A stretch of DNA of 22,390 bases from NCBI GenBank assembly GCA_014871665.1, contig WGSL01000028.1:1-22390 (forward strand). The letters are read 5' to 3'. Position numbers and translations under genes: made by a program. Each line of letters begins with the position of its first letter. Positions within the stretch are counted from its first letter, which is position 1. Source of the stretch: Collinsella sp. (GTDB lineage Bacteria > Actinomycetota > Coriobacteriia > Coriobacteriales > Coriobacteriaceae). The notes below the pieces were generated by a model. The model was given only the letters and a program-made list of their open reading frames with translations, had not been told where the DNA came from and searched no databases. Below are positions 8,091 to 16,798 of this stretch, piece after piece.

Positions 8091-8141
8091 TCGCTGTCCG
8101 TCCTCTGCCTGCGGCGTTACTTTGGTTCTGCCCCCTTTATA

Positions 8142-8204
8142 TTGCGGTGGAATAGGGACTAAATGGGAGTCTAAGAGGCCAAAACAGTCCCTATTCCACC
8201 GCAA
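8142..8204. repeat. 63-bp element with 19-bp perfect terminal inverted repeats
   Basis: The 19 nt at 8142-8160 (begins TTGCGGTGG, ends AGGGACT) are the exact reverse complement of 8186-8204. The 25-nt centre is 8161-8185. There is no U-tract and no obvious target-site duplication. It lies 62 nt before the cutC start, so it may fall in its leader. A small non-autonomous mobile element is one possibility, a regulatory RNA stem another. Confidence 0.6.
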
Positions 8205-8265
8205 CTTCATGGGGATGTGTGAAAATGCCCGTCGGAAAACATCTGCTGTCTTTGGGGGTCTATCT

Positions 8266-8943
8266 ATGGTGTACGAGTTTTGTGCCGAGAACTTTGAGCG
8301 GGTGCCGGCGGCTATCGATGCCGGTGCAAGGCGTATCGAGCTGTGCGACAACCTTGCCGTTGGTGGCACCACGCCTTCGGCCGGCGTTATCAGCGCTACG
8401 ACCAACTATGCCCACGAGCACGATGCACGGGTGATGTGCATGATTCGCCCGCGTGGCGGCGACTTTCACTACAACCAGGACGAGCTGCGTATGATGGAGA
8501 TGGACCTGGGCCTTGCCGTGAGCGCCGGCGTTGACGGCTTGGTCTTTGGCTGCTGCAAGCCCTGCGCTGGCGGATGGGCGCTCGACGAACTTGCGCTTGG
8601 CGCCCTCGTGATGGCTGCGGGCTGCGCGATCGAGGAATGTAAGCGTGAGCCCATCGACATCACCTTCCACATGGCGTTTGACCAGCTCTCGCCCGAGGCT
8701 CAACTCGATGCCGTCGACACACTCGCCGATTGCGGCGTTACGCGCATCCTGACGCACGGCGGTGCCGCCGGCACGCCGATCGAGGACAACCTGGAGCATC
8801 TGTCGCGTCTTATCGAGTGTGCGGGAGACCGCCTGACCATCCTTCCCGGCGGCGGCATTTCCACGGCCAACCGCGATACCGTGGCGGCGGCACTGGGCGT
8901 CTCCGAGCTCCATGGCACCAAGATTGTGCCGCTGGAGGTATAA
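8266..8943 (+). CDS. cutC: CutC family protein
   Basis: TIM-barrel CutC-family protein (226 aa), historically linked to copper homeostasis, although its biochemical role in bacteria is unsettled. Motifs matching E. coli CutC as remembered are GARRIELCDNLAVGGTTPS near the N-terminus, MIRPRGGDFHY near residue 62, ITFHMAFDQ near the middle and GVTRILTHGG. The ATG at 8266 is chosen because GGGGGT lies 7 nt upstream and it begins with the family's strand-1 sequence; longer readings from 8011 would translate through the inverted repeats. Its last codons contain the SD of the next gene, suggesting coupling. It is somewhat shorter than typical members. Confidence 0.88.
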   Translation: MVYEFCAENFERVPAAIDAGARRIELCDNLAVGGTTPSAGVISATTNYAHEHDARVMCMIRPRGGDFHYNQDELRMMEMDLGLAVSAGVDGLVFGCCKPCAGGWALDELALGALVMAAGCAIEECKREPIDITFHMAFDQLSPEAQLDAVDTLADCGVTRILTHGGAAGTPIEDNLEHLSRLIECAGDRLTILPGGGISTANRDTVAAALGVSELHGTKIVPLEV

Positions 8944-8946
8944 CCC

Positions 8947-9747
8947 GTGGCGCTGGTATTTGACGTTCAGCAGGCGAACGGTAAGCCCGACGACAACCGT
9001 CGTCCCGGCACCGCGTGCCCCTTTTGCGATACCGAGGAACTCGCCAATATCATCCGGCGCGACGGTGACTGCATCTGGCTCGAGAATAAGTTTAAGACCT
9101 TGCGGGCCACTCGCCAGACCGTATTGATTGAGTCGTCCGACCACGACGCCGACCTGGTGACCTATGCGTCGGACGAGCTGCATCATGTTATGCGGTTTGC
9201 TCTGGATTGCTGGCAGCAGATGATTGACTCCCGGCAGTATCGCAGCGTTCTCATGTACAAGAACAAGGGCCCACTTTCGGGCGGCAGTCTGGTCCATCCG
9301 CACATGCAGATTGTGGGTTTGGAGCAGGAAGACGGCTACGCTTCGCTGATTTCTGCCAATTTCGAAGGCATCAATGTCTGGCGACAGGGGAGAATCGCGG
9401 TCAACATCTCAACCGAACCGATCATGGGGTTCTTTGAGATCAACGTTTCAGCCCCGCAGGGAATCGCCGCCAGCGATGACACGAGAGACCAAGCCGAGGC
9501 GGATCTCTTCGCCGACGCAATCCAGGTAGCTCTGCGCTATATCTTGCACGAGCACCATGGCGGTCGTGCAGAGTCGTACAACCTGTTCTTCTATCACATG
9601 AGCGGCCGGACCATTGCCAAGGCGCTTCCACGTTGGGTGGTTTCACCCTACTTTGTCGGGTATCGGCTGGCTCAGGTCAATGCTGAGACCACGCTCGATG
9701 TCGGTGCGGAGCGACTCCGCGCACATCTGGAGGCGCTCACATCGTAA
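8947..9747 (+). CDS. DUF4931 / galactose-1-phosphate uridylyltransferase-like HIT-superfamily protein
   Basis: Protein of 266 aa resembling the GalT branch of the HIT superfamily, best matching the DUF4931 group. It has a CPFC pair (Cys24, Cys27), which in GalT-like proteins binds zinc, and a HIT motif GGSLVHPHMQI with His117 and His119 in the HPHMQ arrangement; in GalT the second His takes up the nucleotide. It is shorter than true GalT and no Leloir-pathway neighbour is present, so the substrate is unknown. The start is GTG at 8947, with GGAGGT (8935-8940, inside cutC) 6 nt upstream. It is separated from cutC by three bases, which suggests one transcript. Confidence 0.75.
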   Translation: MALVFDVQQANGKPDDNRRPGTACPFCDTEELANIIRRDGDCIWLENKFKTLRATRQTVLIESSDHDADLVTYASDELHHVMRFALDCWQQMIDSRQYRSVLMYKNKGPLSGGSLVHPHMQIVGLEQEDGYASLISANFEGINVWRQGRIAVNISTEPIMGFFEINVSAPQGIAASDDTRDQAEADLFADAIQVALRYILHEHHGGRAESYNLFFYHMSGRTIAKALPRWVVSPYFVGYRLAQVNAETTLDVGAERLRAHLEALTS

Positions 9748-9774
9748 AGTGAGCGCCCGCACACTGCGGACGGT

Positions 9775-10773
9775 TTAGCGCGCCATTGCATCGCGGCCGG
9801 CCTCGACGCGCTTGCGCTGGGCGGCGCGCTCCTCGCCGGTCAGACGCTCAAAGAAGTGCCCGATAAGCGAGGCGAGCACCTGCTGAAACAACGTTCCACA
9901 CATGACGGGAAACACAACTTCGCCCGGAAAGTATTGCGTGGCGATGACGGCGCCCGAAGAGATATTGCGCATGCCGCAGGTAAAGCACATGGTGGTCGTT
10001 TCGCTATATGGCAGATGCAGCGCGCGGGCGACCAGAATGCCGACGACAAAGCCGCTGATGGCGAAGACCAAAATAAAGAGGGCGACTTCCAAGCGCACCG
10101 CGTTCATGTGCAGCACGTACTCGCTCATGGCGGTGGAGTTGGAGGCGATAACGCCCATCATCATGAACTTGCAGGCGGGCGAGAGCGCGGGGGAGAGTTT
10201 TTCGTGCCCCCATCCGCGCGTGAGCTCGTTGATCACGATGCCGAGCACGGCGGGGATGGCGATCATAAAGGCCATGTTCTGCATCATGCTCGGCACGTCG
10301 ATCGAGACGGTGGCGCCCAGCAGGAGCTTGAGCGTAAGCGGAATCGTCACAGGGGAGATGACCGAGGACGTCAGGATGATGGTGAGCGCGAGCGGGCCGT
10401 TGCCGCCGAACATGCTGATCCACATAAAAGCGGTGACTGCCACGGGCACACTGTATTCGAGCACGATGCCGCAGACAAGGTTGGGGTTGGAACCAAAGAA
10501 CAACGATCCCATGGCATAGGCCGCGATGGGAATAAGCGCCGCCGAGACCAACAACGCCAGAATCAGGTGCAGCGGACGGTGGAACACCTCGGCTACCTGG
10601 TGAAAAGTGTTGCTGAGCGCACCTTGGAACGTCATAAAGGCAAACAAGGTGGGAACGATGGGCTTGAGCACGCCGATTTGTTGGGGAAAGAGCACGCCGA
10701 GCGCCACGCAAATCGGAACGATGACCTGCATATGTCCTGCGAGAAATTTGCCCAGTCCAACCCATTGCTTCAT
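9775..10773 (-). CDS. Bile acid:sodium symporter (BASS/SBF) family transporter
   Basis: Polytopic membrane protein (332 aa) with about nine or ten hydrophobic helices. It matches the BASS/SBF fold: PTLFAFMTFQGALSN early, VCGIVLEYSVPVAVTAF in the middle, and near the C-terminus CFTCGMRNISSGAVIA, the conserved Na+-site-like crossover. Family members move bile acids or organic anions such as pyruvate or pantoate with sodium; the substrate here is unknown. In a gut bacterium a bile-acid role is possible, but sequence cannot decide. The SD is weak (GGGAG about 12 nt from the ATG). The gene is convergent with the HIT protein and divergent from recJ. Confidence 0.82.
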   Translation of the reverse strand: MKQWVGLGKFLAGHMQVIVPICVALGVLFPQQIGVLKPIVPTLFAFMTFQGALSNTFHQVAEVFHRPLHLILALLVSAALIPIAAYAMGSLFFGSNPNLVCGIVLEYSVPVAVTAFMWISMFGGNGPLALTIILTSSVISPVTIPLTLKLLLGATVSIDVPSMMQNMAFMIAIPAVLGIVINELTRGWGHEKLSPALSPACKFMMMGVIASNSTAMSEYVLHMNAVRLEVALFILVFAISGFVVGILVARALHLPYSETTTMCFTCGMRNISSGAVIATQYFPGEVVFPVMCGTLFQQVLASLIGHFFERLTGEERAAQRKRVEAGRDAMAR

Positions 10774-10808
10774 ATGCTCTTGTGACTCCCTTTGCTCGTG
10801 AATCCGTT

Positions 10809-10952
10809 TTGAATGGATATGCTAGACGCTCGCATGCGTCCGTGTGGCTGAAACGCTCGATTATTTCGAGGCTATTACCGCCCTCGTTTATCGAAACCAC
10901 GGCGTGCTGGATGTTGTGCGTCCGCGCTGCACGGTATAATAAATCCATTCAA
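10809..10952. promoter_or_regulatory. Divergent promoter region with a 10-bp inverted pair
   Basis: TTGAATGGAT (10809-10818) recurs inverted as ATCCATTCAA (10943-10952), flanking the region between the BASS gene and recJ. The right copy starts two bases after a TATAAT box. This could be a paired operator or chance. Confidence 0.2.
10935..10940 (+). promoter_or_regulatory. Perfect -10 box for recJ-rel cluster
   Basis: TATAAT, about 110 nt upstream of the recJ start and 57 nt upstream of the leader ORF. The -35 region is poor: TTGTGC lies 15 nt upstream and TGTTGT 17 nt upstream. The start of transcription would be near 10947. Confidence 0.5.
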
Positions 10953-10996
10953 CAGATCTGCCTGCCGAAGTGGGCATACACAGAGGACTCATCGCT

Positions 10997-11062
10997 ATGA
11001 ACCGTGAGAGGTATCGCGGCGACCTGCCCCTATCGGGGGTGGGTGCCTATGTCATCGCTTAA
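10997..11062 (+). CDS. Putative 21-residue leader peptide overlapping the recJ start
   Basis: A small ORF (begins MNRERYRGDLPL, ends AYVIA) has AGAGGA 9 nt upstream of its ATG. Its TAA at 11060-11062 lies 11 nt inside recJ in another frame, so termination there could reload ribosomes onto the recJ start at 11049. There is no homology I recognise and no run of regulatory codons. It may be a coupling ORF or chance. Confidence 0.3.
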   Translation: MNRERYRGDLPLSGVGAYVIA

Positions 11063-14000
11063 GACGACGCATCGCTGGGCGGTCGCTCAGCAAAATCCCG
11101 AGCTCGAAAAGGAGCTTTCGGCTGGCCTGGGCATACCCGGGCTGGTGGCGCGCATTATGGTTGCGCACGGCATTACATCCATCGAGGAAGGCCAGCTGTT
11201 TTTGACGCCTTCGCTCGATCGCGACTGGGCCGACCCACTCATTATCCCGGGCATGTCGGTCGTTGCCGACCGCGTCGAGCGTGCTATTCGCAACCACGAG
11301 CACATTGCAGTCTTTGGCGATTTTGACGTTGACGGTATTACGTCGACCTGCCTGTTGACCGAGGCGCTGCGCACGTTTGGCGCCGATGTCACGCCGTTTA
11401 TTCCGCATCGCTTTGATGAGGGCTACGGTCTTTCGCGCGCGGCGCTCGACCGCGTTAACGAGCTCGCTCGCCCCCAGCTGATCGTGACCGTCGATAACGG
11501 CATTGCCGCCAAGGAAGAGGTTTCCTACCTGGAGAGCCTGGGGATCGATTTGGTGGTCACGGACCATCACGAGCCCTCCGACCAGGTGCCGCAGGGTGTG
11601 CCCCTGACTGACCCCAAGCTCGAGGACGAGGGCCCCTCGCGTGAGCTTGCCGGTGCTGGTGTGGCGCTCAAGCTGGTGCAAGTCCTGGGTGAGCGCCTGG
11701 GCAAGCCGTCGTATTGGCGTTCGCTAATCGAGGTCGCGGCGCTGGGCACCGTGTCCGACATGATGCCGCTCACGCCCGAGAACCGCGCGCTGGTTGCCGA
11801 GGGCATCCAGCAGATGCGCGTAACCGCTCGCCCCGGCTATATCGCGCTTGCCGCGCTCGCCAAGGCGGACCTTTCGAGCATTACGGCGGATGGCCTGTCA
11901 TTCTCGCTCATTCCCCGCTTAAACGCTGCCGGTCGCATGGCCGATCCCAAGCTGGCGCTCGACCTGCTGCTTGCCCGCGATCCCATCGAAGCAAGCGCAC
12001 TGGCGGCTGAGCTCGAGGAAATCAACCGCCAGCGCCGTGAGATCGAGGCGGAGCTCACGCGCGATGCCATGGCAAAGGTCGAGGAGACCTATGACGGCGG
12101 ACGCGCGATTGTCGTGGGCGGCGAAGGCTGGCACGAGGGTGTCAAGGGCATCGTGGCAAGCCGTCTGACCAACCGCTACCACGTGCCGGCGCTGCTGTTC
12201 TCGATCGAGGACGGTATCGCGCGCGGCTCTGGTCGCTCGGTGGGCAAAGTTAACCTGTTTGACGCCATCGAGCGCTGTTCCGACCTGATGATTCGTCGCG
12301 GCGGACATGCCGGTGCGGTGGGTGTGACCATCGAGGCATCCAAGCTCGATGAGTTCCGCCGTCGCCTTTCAGCCGTGTTGTCCGAGCTTCCCGCCGAGGA
12401 CTTTGAGGACACCGACGAGGTTGCCGCCACGGTCGACCTTTCCGAATTGAATATCGAGACCATCGAGCAGATTTCCCGCCTTGAGCCGTTTGGCCAGGGT
12501 AATAAGGTGCCGCTGTTGGCTGCCGAGGGCGTGACGATGTGTGATCGCGCCGTGGTGGGTAAGACCGGCGAGCACATGCGCTTCGTGGCGACGGATGGCG
12601 CCGCGAGTGTGCCGGCCATCATGTTTCGTGTACCGCAGATCGACAAGCTTATCAATTGCGACAGCGCCGTCGACTTGGTGTTCGAGGCCGTTGCCGAGCA
12701 TTGGCAGGGTCGTGTGAAGCCCAAGCTTATGATCAAGGATGTCTTGGTCCGCGATACCACGGCGCCCAGCGTTGACGACCCGGCATGTGAGCTTCGCCGC
12801 GGCGTGGAGCCTGCGGACGCCGGTCTTCGTCTGGAGTCCCGCAAGCGCCAAACGCTCGCCCAGCTTTCCTATACCGAGCTGACGCGCTCGCTTATCCATA
12901 GCTTTATCGGCTCGAACCAGCCGCACCGCGCGCAGGTCGAGGCGCTCGATTCCCTGGCCGATCACCAGAGTGTCTTGGCGGTTATGGGAACGGGCCGCGG
13001 CAAGTCGCTCATCTTCCATGTGCATGCCGCGCGTGAGGCGGTGCTTCGCGGACGTGCGAGCATCTTTGTCTATCCGCTGCGTGCGCTTGTTGCCGACCAG
13101 GCCTATCACCTCTCGTCGACGATGGCATCGCTTGGCATTGGCGTTGGCGTGCTGACCGGCGAGACCGTGGAGGCCGCACGCGATGACGTGTTCGCCGGCC
13201 TAGCTTCGGGCCGCACCGGTATCGTGCTCACGACGCCCGAGTTCCTGTCTATCCACCGTGACCGTTTCGCGCGTTCGGGCCGCATCGGCTTTGTCGTTAT
13301 CGATGAGGCGCACCACGCCGGCCTTGCCAAGGGCGGCGACCGCAGCGCCTATCTTGACATGCCCGATATCCTCAAAGCCCTGGGCGACCCGGTCGTTATG
13401 GCTGCGACGGCCACCGCGACGGCTCCGGTTGTGGCCGAGCTTGCCCGCATGCTGCCGATCACTCGCACGGTGGTCGACGAGACGGTGCGCGAGAACCTGC
13501 AGCTCGAGGACGACCGCGATCTTGCAAGTCGCGAGAACCGTTTGGTGTCGATTGTGGCGACGGGGGAAAAGACCGTCATCTACGTCAATTCGCGCGACCA
13601 GTCCGTGGCGCTCGCCAAGACGTTGCGCAAGCGTGTGCCCGATTGCGCAACCCATATCGCGTTCTATAACGCGGGGCTTGCGCGTTCCGATCGCCGTCGC
13701 GTGGAGGAAGCATTCCGAGACGGCAGCCTCAGCTGCATCGTCTCGACATCTGCCTTTGGCGAGGGCGTCAACCTGCCCGATATCCGCCATGTCGTGCTCT
13801 ATCACATGCCGTTTGGCGGCATTGAGTTTAACCAGATGAGCGGCCGTGCCGGTCGCGATGGCCAGCCCGCCGTGATCCATCTGCTTTATTCGTCGCGCGA
13901 CGCCCGCATTAACGAGCGCCTACTCGACTGCTATGCGCCCGAGCGCGACGAGCTCGTCACGCTCTATCGCGCGCTGCAGACCATGTGGCGCTCCAACCGC

Positions 14001-14336
14001 GGCAAAACCGGGGACGATTCCTTTAGCGCGAGCGATATCGACATCGCGCAGATGTGCCTTGCCATCGATGCTCGCACGCCGGTCGACGAGCGTTCGGTGG
14101 AAAGCGGCCTGGGAATCTTCGAAGAGCTTGGTTTTTGTCGCGTTTCGGGGTTTGACGACACCCGTCGCATCGCGATGGCCGAAAACCCCGGCCGCGTGCA
14201 ATTGAGTAGGTCAATTCGCTATTTGGAGGGCTTGCGCTCGCGCATGGAGTTTTCGGCTTTCCGGAGCTGGGCGCTCGATTCGTGCGCTTCTGATATGCTA
14301 GCCAAAGTTAACCGCCCGATCGTACCGCGGGCCTAG
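11049..14336 (+). CDS. recJ: RecJ single-strand exonuclease fused to an SF2 (RecQ-like) helicase module
   Basis: Protein of 1095 aa. The N-terminal half is a complete RecJ 5'-3' ssDNA exonuclease of the DHH family: DFDVDG (91-96), VDNG (148-151), TDHHE (171-175), SD (236-237), the DHHA1 motif GGHAGAVG (418-425), then an OB-like region (about 460-570). Residues about 605-960 form a superfamily 2 helicase: GTGRGKS Walker A (647-653), DEAHH (752-756), TATAT motif III (787-791) and QMSGRAGRDG motif VI (929-938). The tail (about 960-1095) lacks RecQ zinc cysteines and resembles the C-terminus of Firmicute RecJ. All key residues look intact. The ATG at 11049 is chosen for its SD (GGGGGTGGG); a GTG at 11004 has none. 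Ordinary RecJ proteins are about 560-790 aa. Next is rel, 15 nt downstream. Confidence 0.92.
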   Translation: MSSLKTTHRWAVAQQNPELEKELSAGLGIPGLVARIMVAHGITSIEEGQLFLTPSLDRDWADPLIIPGMSVVADRVERAIRNHEHIAVFGDFDVDGITSTCLLTEALRTFGADVTPFIPHRFDEGYGLSRAALDRVNELARPQLIVTVDNGIAAKEEVSYLESLGIDLVVTDHHEPSDQVPQGVPLTDPKLEDEGPSRELAGAGVALKLVQVLGERLGKPSYWRSLIEVAALGTVSDMMPLTPENRALVAEGIQQMRVTARPGYIALAALAKADLSSITADGLSFSLIPRLNAAGRMADPKLALDLLLARDPIEASALAAELEEINRQRREIEAELTRDAMAKVEETYDGGRAIVVGGEGWHEGVKGIVASRLTNRYHVPALLFSIEDGIARGSGRSVGKVNLFDAIERCSDLMIRRGGHAGAVGVTIEASKLDEFRRRLSAVLSELPAEDFEDTDEVAATVDLSELNIETIEQISRLEPFGQGNKVPLLAAEGVTMCDRAVVGKTGEHMRFVATDGAASVPAIMFRVPQIDKLINCDSAVDLVFEAVAEHWQGRVKPKLMIKDVLVRDTTAPSVDDPACELRRGVEPADAGLRLESRKRQTLAQLSYTELTRSLIHSFIGSNQPHRAQVEALDSLADHQSVLAVMGTGRGKSLIFHVHAAREAVLRGRASIFVYPLRALVADQAYHLSSTMASLGIGVGVLTGETVEAARDDVFAGLASGRTGIVLTTPEFLSIHRDRFARSGRIGFVVIDEAHHAGLAKGGDRSAYLDMPDILKALGDPVVMAATATATAPVVAELARMLPITRTVVDETVRENLQLEDDRDLASRENRLVSIVATGEKTVIYVNSRDQSVALAKTLRKRVPDCATHIAFYNAGLARSDRRRVEEAFRDGSLSCIVSTSAFGEGVNLPDIRHVVLYHMPFGGIEFNQMSGRAGRDGQPAVIHLLYSSRDARINERLLDCYAPERDELVTLYRALQTMWRSNRGKTGDDSFSASDIDIAQMCLAIDARTPVDERSVESGLGIFEELGFCRVSGFDDTRRIAMAENPGRVQLSRSIRYLEGLRSRMEFSAFRSWALDSCASDMLAKVNRPIVPRA

Positions 14337-14351
14337 GGGAAGGGGACCTCG

Positions 14352-16712
14352 ATGGATGCCGCAGCCCGTACCGCCCATGATTCCACCCTCCAGCCGTTTT
14401 CGGAGATGGAGCACTATAAGCATGCCGATGAGCTGCCGCCCGAGATTATGGCGGACAGCTACGACAAGCTGGAGCGCCTGTGCCTCAAATATATGAATGA
14501 GGATGACTTCTCCAAGGTGGAGCAGGCCTACTGCTTTGCTGCCGAGAAGCATTGCAACCAAAAGCGGCGCTCGGGCGAGATGTACATTAACCATCCCGTC
14601 GAGGTTGCCATCATTTTGGCCGATCTCAAGATGGACTGCGATGTGGTGTGCGCCGCGCTGCTGCACGATACCGTCGAGGATACCGAGACCTCGCTCGCCG
14701 ATGTTTCCGGCCTGTTTGGCGATACGGTGGCCGAGCTCGTCGATGGCGTGACCAAGCTCACCAATATCGAAGTCGACAGCATGGACGAGAAGCAGGCGCT
14801 CACGCTGCGCAAGATGTTCCTCGCCATGTCCAAGGACATTCGCGTCATCATCGTTAAACTTGCCGACCGTCTGCACAACATGCGAACGCTGGCAGCCCTG
14901 CGCGAGGATCGTCGCCTGTTTAAGGCTCGCGAGACCATGGACGTGTACGCGCCCTTGGCCGACCGCCTGGGCATGAGCTCTATTAAGTGGGAGCTCGAGG
15001 ACCTGTCCTTCTTCTACCTGGAGCCCGATGCCTACCAGCGCATTGCGCGCATGGTGGCGGAGTCGCGCGAGGTCCGTGAGCGCTATCTGGCTGAGACCAT
15101 CAAGACACTCACCGACGAGCTCAACCGCATTGGCCTGGAAGGCTTCCAGATCAACGGCCGTTCCAAGCACTATTGGTCCATCTACCAAAAGATGAAGCGC
15201 AAGGGCAAGGAATTCTCCGAGATCTACGACCTGGTGGCACTGCGCGTCATCACGCATTCGGTGCGCGATTGCTACTCCACGCTCGGCGCGGTGCATACGC
15301 TGTGGCACCCCATGCCCGGTCGCTTTAAAGACTATATCGCCATGCCCAAGGTCAATAACTACCAGTCGCTCCACACGACGGTTATCGGCCCCACGGCCCG
15401 CCCACTCGAGATTCAGATTCGAACCTACGAGATGCATGAGCAGGCCGAGTACGGCATTGCCGCCCACTGGCTATATAAGAAGTCGGGCGGATCGTCTGCG
15501 TCTAAGACCAATGACGCTCAACGTTTGGACGACCAGATCAACTGGCTCAAGCATTCACTCGATTGGGCTGCGTCTGATGAGATTACCGACGCCAAGGAAT
15601 ACCTGCATTCGCTGAAGGTTGACCTCTTCGATCAGGAGATCTTCGTCTTTACGCCCAAGGGCGAGGTCATGGCGCTTCGTGCCGGATCCACGCCGCTCGA
15701 CTTTGCCTATGCCGTTCACACCGAGGTGGGAAACCATTGCGTCGGCGCCAAAATCAACGGTGCGGTGGCTCCGCTCACGCACGAGATTAAGACGGGTGAC
15801 CGTGTCGAGATCCTGACGAACAAGAGTTCCAAGCCGTCGCGTGATTGGCTCAAGATCGTCAAGACGCCTTCGGCTAAGTCCAAGATCCGCCGCTATTTTG
15901 CCGCTGCGACCAAGGACGACGACGCTGCTGCTGGTCGCGATATGCTGGCCAAGGACCTGCGTAAGCGTGGCTATGGCATTTCTACGCCGCGTTCGACGCG
16001 TGCACTCAACGCCGTGGCGGAGCAGTTTAACTTCAAGCAGCTCGAGGACCTGTTTGCCGCCGTCGGCGCCGGCAAGGTTGCCCCGCGCGCTGTGGGCAAT
16101 AAGGTCGAGCAAATCTTGGACCCCAAGCCCGAGGAACAGCTCACCAAGGCCGAGGCTATCGCCGAGGTCGTGAAGCAGCCCGCTCGCGGCTCCAACCGCA
16201 AGCCGCAAAAGCGCGGCAAGAGCGCCAGTAACGGCATTATCGTCAAGGGCGAGAGCAACAGCGGCCTGCTGGTCCGTCTGGCTCATTGCTGCAACCCCGT
16301 GACGGGCGACGACATCGTCGGCTTCATCACGCGCGGTCGTGGCGTTTCGGTGCATCGCGCCAACTGCCCCAACGTCAAGGGCCTCATGGAGCATCCCGAG
16401 CGCATGATTGACGTAGAGTGGGATGGTGCTGCCGATACGCTTTTCCAGGTCGAGATTGTGGTCGAGTGCCTGGATCGTATGGGCCTGCTCAAGGACGTCA
16501 CCATCGCCATTGGCGATGCAGGCGGCAACATCCTTTCCGCCGCCACCTCGACCAACCGCGAGGGTATTGCGACCCTGCGCTTTATGGTCGAGATTTCGGA
16601 TGCGAGTGGCCTGGATCCGCTACTGGCATCGATTAGCAGCGTCGACTCGGTCTATGACGCACGCCGTTTGATGCCTGGCGAGGGCGGGGCTCAGCTCAAG
16701 CGTCGCGTATAG
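14352..16712 (+). CDS. rel: Bifunctional (p)ppGpp synthetase/hydrolase (RelA/SpoT family)
   Basis: Long RSH protein (786 aa) that makes and degrades (p)ppGpp in the stringent response. The HD hydrolase domain has NHP (80-82), HDTVED (105-110) and KLADRLHNMR (169-178), so hydrolase residues are present. The synthetase domain has YDLVALRV (292-299), GRFKDYIAMPK (323-333) and EIQIRT (353-358); RFKD is the RXKD motif of bifunctional enzymes rather than the EXDD of RelA. A TGS domain (about 430-490), a Cys-containing ZFD/RIS region (about 640-680) and a C-terminal ACT domain (about 715-786) follow. The SD GGGGAAGGGG precedes the ATG. It lies in the recJ-rel-hydrolase order seen in many Gram-positive bacteria and is likely cotranscribed with recJ. 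Confidence 0.96.
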   Translation: MDAAARTAHDSTLQPFSEMEHYKHADELPPEIMADSYDKLERLCLKYMNEDDFSKVEQAYCFAAEKHCNQKRRSGEMYINHPVEVAIILADLKMDCDVVCAALLHDTVEDTETSLADVSGLFGDTVAELVDGVTKLTNIEVDSMDEKQALTLRKMFLAMSKDIRVIIVKLADRLHNMRTLAALREDRRLFKARETMDVYAPLADRLGMSSIKWELEDLSFFYLEPDAYQRIARMVAESREVRERYLAETIKTLTDELNRIGLEGFQINGRSKHYWSIYQKMKRKGKEFSEIYDLVALRVITHSVRDCYSTLGAVHTLWHPMPGRFKDYIAMPKVNNYQSLHTTVIGPTARPLEIQIRTYEMHEQAEYGIAAHWLYKKSGGSSASKTNDAQRLDDQINWLKHSLDWAASDEITDAKEYLHSLKVDLFDQEIFVFTPKGEVMALRAGSTPLDFAYAVHTEVGNHCVGAKINGAVAPLTHEIKTGDRVEILTNKSSKPSRDWLKIVKTPSAKSKIRRYFAAATKDDDAAAGRDMLAKDLRKRGYGISTPRSTRALNAVAEQFNFKQLEDLFAAVGAGKVAPRAVGNKVEQILDPKPEEQLTKAEAIAEVVKQPARGSNRKPQKRGKSASNGIIVKGESNSGLLVRLAHCCNPVTGDDIVGFITRGRGVSVHRANCPNVKGLMEHPERMIDVEWDGAADTLFQVEIVVECLDRMGLLKDVTIAIGDAGGNILSAATSTNREGIATLRFMVEISDASGLDPLLASISSVDSVYDARRLMPGEGGAQLKRRV

Positions 16713-16750
16713 GCGTAACAAGCGCGCGACAGTAATGATATTGGCTACGT

Positions 16751-16774
16751 TCGAGGCATCGTTTGATGCCTCGA
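16751..16774 (+). promoter_or_regulatory. 10-bp hairpin between rel and the metallo-hydrolase
   Basis: TCGAGGCATC (16751-16760) pairs perfectly with GATGCCTCGA (16765-16774) around GTTT. It is followed by CGTTTATAG, too weak a U-tract for a classical terminator. It could attenuate transcription or protect the rel 3' end. Confidence 0.45.
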
Positions 16775-16798
16775 CGTTTATAGAAGGAGGGCGTACGC

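Noticed and set aside
8011..8265. N-terminal extension of cutC
   Set aside because: It would translate through two inverted repeats and has no SD at 8011. The CutC family start coincides with the ATG at 8266, which has an SD.
9757..9769. Small hairpin CCGCA/TGCGG between the convergent genes
   Set aside because: Only five pairs and no U-tract; too weak to call a terminator.
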